This document shows positions 4,669 through 5,867 of a stretch of DNA of 5,867 bases, piece after piece (positions within the stretch are counted from its first letter, which is position 1; each line of letters starts with the position of its first letter). The notes under the pieces are model-generated. The model did not search any database. It was given only the letters and a program-made list of their open reading frames with translations, and was not told the DNA's origin. The DNA comes from an uncultured Collinsella sp. (GTDB taxonomy: Bacteria; Actinomycetota; Coriobacteriia; Coriobacteriales; Coriobacteriaceae), in NCBI GenBank assembly GCA_900752275.1, contig CAADUS010000132.1, forward strand, positions 1 through 5,867, in the 5' to 3' direction. Both the position numbers and the translations under genes were made by a program.

Positions 4669-5664
4669 TTACTTGAGCGTGGCGTACATGACAGCCTTAA
4701 TGGTGTGCATGCGGTTCTCGGCCTCGTCGAAGACCTTGGAAGCGGGGCTCTCGAAGACCTCGTCGGTGACCTCCTGCTCGGTGATGCCGAACTGCTCGCA
4801 CTTCTCGGCGCCAATGGTGGTGTTGGTGTCGTGGAAGCTGGGCAGGCAGTGCAGGAAGATGGCACCCGGGTTGGCCATAGCCATGACCTCGGAGGTAACA
4901 CGATACGGGGTGAGCTGAGCGATGCGCTCGGCCCAGACCTCGTCGGGCTCGCCCATGGAGACCCACACGTCGGTGTAGATAACGTCGGCACCGGTGACGC
5001 CGTCCTTGACGTCGGTGGTCAGCTTGATGGTGCAGCCGTTAGCCTCGGCGATGGGCTTGCAGGCCTCGATGACGTCGTCAGCGGGCATGCACTCCTCGGG
5101 GCCGCAGGCCACGAAGTTCATGCCGAGCTTGGAGCAGACGACCATGAGGGAGCGAGCGACATTGTTCTTGCAGTCGCCCATGAAGACGAGGGTCTTGCCC
5201 TTGATGTCGTAGTTGAAGTTCTCCTGGACGGTCAGGATGTCGGCGAGCATCTGGGTGGGATGCCACTCAGTGGTCAGGCCGTTCCACACGGGCACGCCGG
5301 ACTTAGCAGCGAGCTCCTCGACGTCGTCCTGGGCAAAGCCACGGAACTCGATGCCGTCATACATGCGGCCGAGAACGCGGGCGGTGTCCTCGATGGACTC
5401 CTTCTTGCCCATCTGCGACGAACCCGGATCGAGGTAGGTGACGCCCATGCCCAGATCCATGCCGCCGACCTCGAAGGCGCAGCGGGTACGAGTGGAGGTC
5501 TTCTGGAAGAGCAGAACGATGTTCTTACCCTCGAGATAGCGATGCGGAACGCCAGCGCGCTTCATGTCCTTGAAGTTCTTGGAGAGCTTGAGCAGGTACT
5601 CGATCTCCTCGGTGGTGAGGTCGAGAAGCTTGAGGAAGCTACGGCCGGAGAGGTTAACACCCAT
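4669..5664 (-). CDS. arcB: Ornithine carbamoyltransferase, probably catabolic (ArcB)
   Basis: A 331-aa cytoplasmic enzyme, normal family length. In the ADI pathway it splits citrulline with phosphate into ornithine and carbamoyl phosphate; the same fold runs the reverse reaction in arginine synthesis (argF). The carbamoyl-phosphate motif STRTR is at 57-61, HPTQ at 135-138, the ornithine-binding SMG within DVWVSMGE at 232-239, and HCLPSFHD at 272-279 holds the active-site cysteine. KKESIEDTARVLGRMYDGIEFRGF and the C-terminal AENRMHTIKAVM match catabolic ArcB proteins well. FQKTSTRTR has Q54 where E is common. The start at 5664 has AAAGGA 8 nt upstream and fits the family N-terminus (GRSFLKLLDLT). 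An ATG at 5754 would add 30 residues crossing a hairpin and is rejected. arcA lies upstream and arcD downstream, which favours the catabolic role. Enzymes of both roles are hard to tell apart from sequence alone. Confidence 0.95.
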   Translation of the reverse strand: MGVNLSGRSFLKLLDLTTEEIEYLLKLSKNFKDMKRAGVPHRYLEGKNIVLLFQKTSTRTRCAFEVGGMDLGMGVTYLDPGSSQMGKKESIEDTARVLGRMYDGIEFRGFAQDDVEELAAKSGVPVWNGLTTEWHPTQMLADILTVQENFNYDIKGKTLVFMGDCKNNVARSLMVVCSKLGMNFVACGPEECMPADDVIEACKPIAEANGCTIKLTTDVKDGVTGADVIYTDVWVSMGEPDEVWAERIAQLTPYRVTSEVMAMANPGAIFLHCLPSFHDTNTTIGAEKCEQFGITEQEVTDEVFESPASKVFDEAENRMHTIKAVMYATLK

Positions 5665-5709
5665 GGTTCGAATCCTTTCGAAGAAATGAATTACGTAAGT
5701 ATCAGCGCT

Positions 5710-5724
5710 GCCCGTTTGACGGGC
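5710..5724 (-). repeat. 6-bp hairpin in the arcA-arcB spacer
   Basis: GCCCGT (5710-5715) and ACGGGC (5719-5724) pair around a 3-nt loop. It is the second of two stems between arcA and arcB. No U-run follows on the minus strand. Confidence 0.55.
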
Positions 5725-5728
5725 GAAA

Positions 5729-5757
5729 CCGGTGCGGTTGTAGGGGGACCGCACCGG
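5729..5757 (-). terminator. 10-bp hairpin after arcA, weak terminator or processing stem
   Basis: CCGGTGCGGT (5729-5738) and ACCGCACCGG (5748-5757) pair perfectly around 9 nt, starting 12 nt after the arcA stop codon. On the minus strand the stem is followed by TTTCGCC, a very short U-run. It may terminate only part of the transcripts, or protect the arcA message end while transcription continues into arcB. Confidence 0.5.
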
Positions 5758-5769
5758 AAACGGAAAGAC

Positions 5770-5867
5770 TTAGAGGTCCTCGCGCCAGAAGGGCATGCTC
5801 ATGCAGCGCGGGCCGCCGCGGCCGCGGGAGAGCTCGGCGGAGGGCACGACGAGAAGGTCCAGGCCCT
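5770..5867 (-). CDS. arcA: Arginine deiminase, C-terminal end (runs off the right edge)
   Basis: Arginine deiminase hydrolyses arginine to citrulline and ammonia, the first ADI-pathway step, in the cytoplasm. Only the last 31 codons and the stop (TAA, 5770-5772) are present. They include ELSRGRGGPRCMSMPFWRED, the family's C-terminal signature. The cysteine in GGPRCMSMP is the catalytic nucleophile that forms the covalent amidino-enzyme intermediate. The product ends ...WREDL, as is usual. The gene lies 105 bp upstream of arcB on the same strand, which fits an arcA-arcB-arcD order. The promoter and any regulator of the cluster are outside the window. Confidence 0.95.
   Translation of the reverse strand, partial: GLDLLVVPSAELSRGRGGPRCMSMPFWREDL

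Noticed and set aside
5680..5712. ArgR or Crp/ArcR-type operator upstream of arcB (TTACGTAA palindrome, ATTCAT half site)
   Set aside because: One half resembles an ARG box, but the other half does not match at the required spacing. TGA-N-TCA symmetry is too weak to support a Crp-family site.
5665..5754. N-terminal extension of ornithine carbamoyltransferase to an ATG at 5754
   Set aside because: The 30 extra residues would run through both intercistronic hairpins and do not belong to the family. The ATG at 5664 has a well-placed AAAGGA and the canonical N-terminus.

Overview
The window reads as a conserved chromosomal segment of a high-GC Gram-positive anaerobe. The best guess is a coriobacterium of the Collinsella type. 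This rests on the GC-rich base composition, strong GGAGG-type ribosome binding sites, and the combination of an arginine deiminase gene set with a DUF1846 protein. No rRNA or marker gene is present to confirm it. All six genes lie on the minus strand, so the transcription order is from high to low coordinates.

Right part (4522-5867), arginine deiminase (ADI) pathway: the last 31 codons of arginine deiminase (arcA), including its active-site cysteine motif; then a complete ornithine carbamoyltransferase (arcB/argF type, 331 aa); then a 492-aa YfcC/DcuC-family membrane carrier that is very likely the arginine/ornithine exchanger (arcD type). ArcA would turn arginine into citrulline and ammonia, ArcB would turn citrulline into ornithine and carbamoyl phosphate, and the carrier would swap ornithine for arginine. 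The carbamate kinase (arcC) that would make ATP from carbamoyl phosphate is not in the window. The spacers of this cluster hold hairpins: two between arcA and arcB, an intrinsic terminator after arcB, and a second large hairpin in the arcD leader.

Middle part (2570-3042): about 470 bp without a convincing gene, but highly structured. It contains six consecutive hairpins directly after the arcD stop, the largest being a roughly 98-bp imperfect palindrome, plus two tandem copies of a 68-bp repeat at a 73-bp period. No hairpin here has a U-run typical of an intrinsic terminator. This is the least explained part of the window.

Left part (1-2569): a complete DUF1846 protein (493 aa, P-loop-like APGPGSGK motif, function unknown) with a perfect TATAAT -10 box and a strong terminator; a small winged-helix DNA-binding protein (112 aa) with a structured upstream region and its own terminator; and the first 107 codons of CTP synthase (pyrG), whose probable promoter spacer carries a perfect 14-bp palindrome. 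These three genes look like separate transcription units and have no evident functional link to the ADI cluster.
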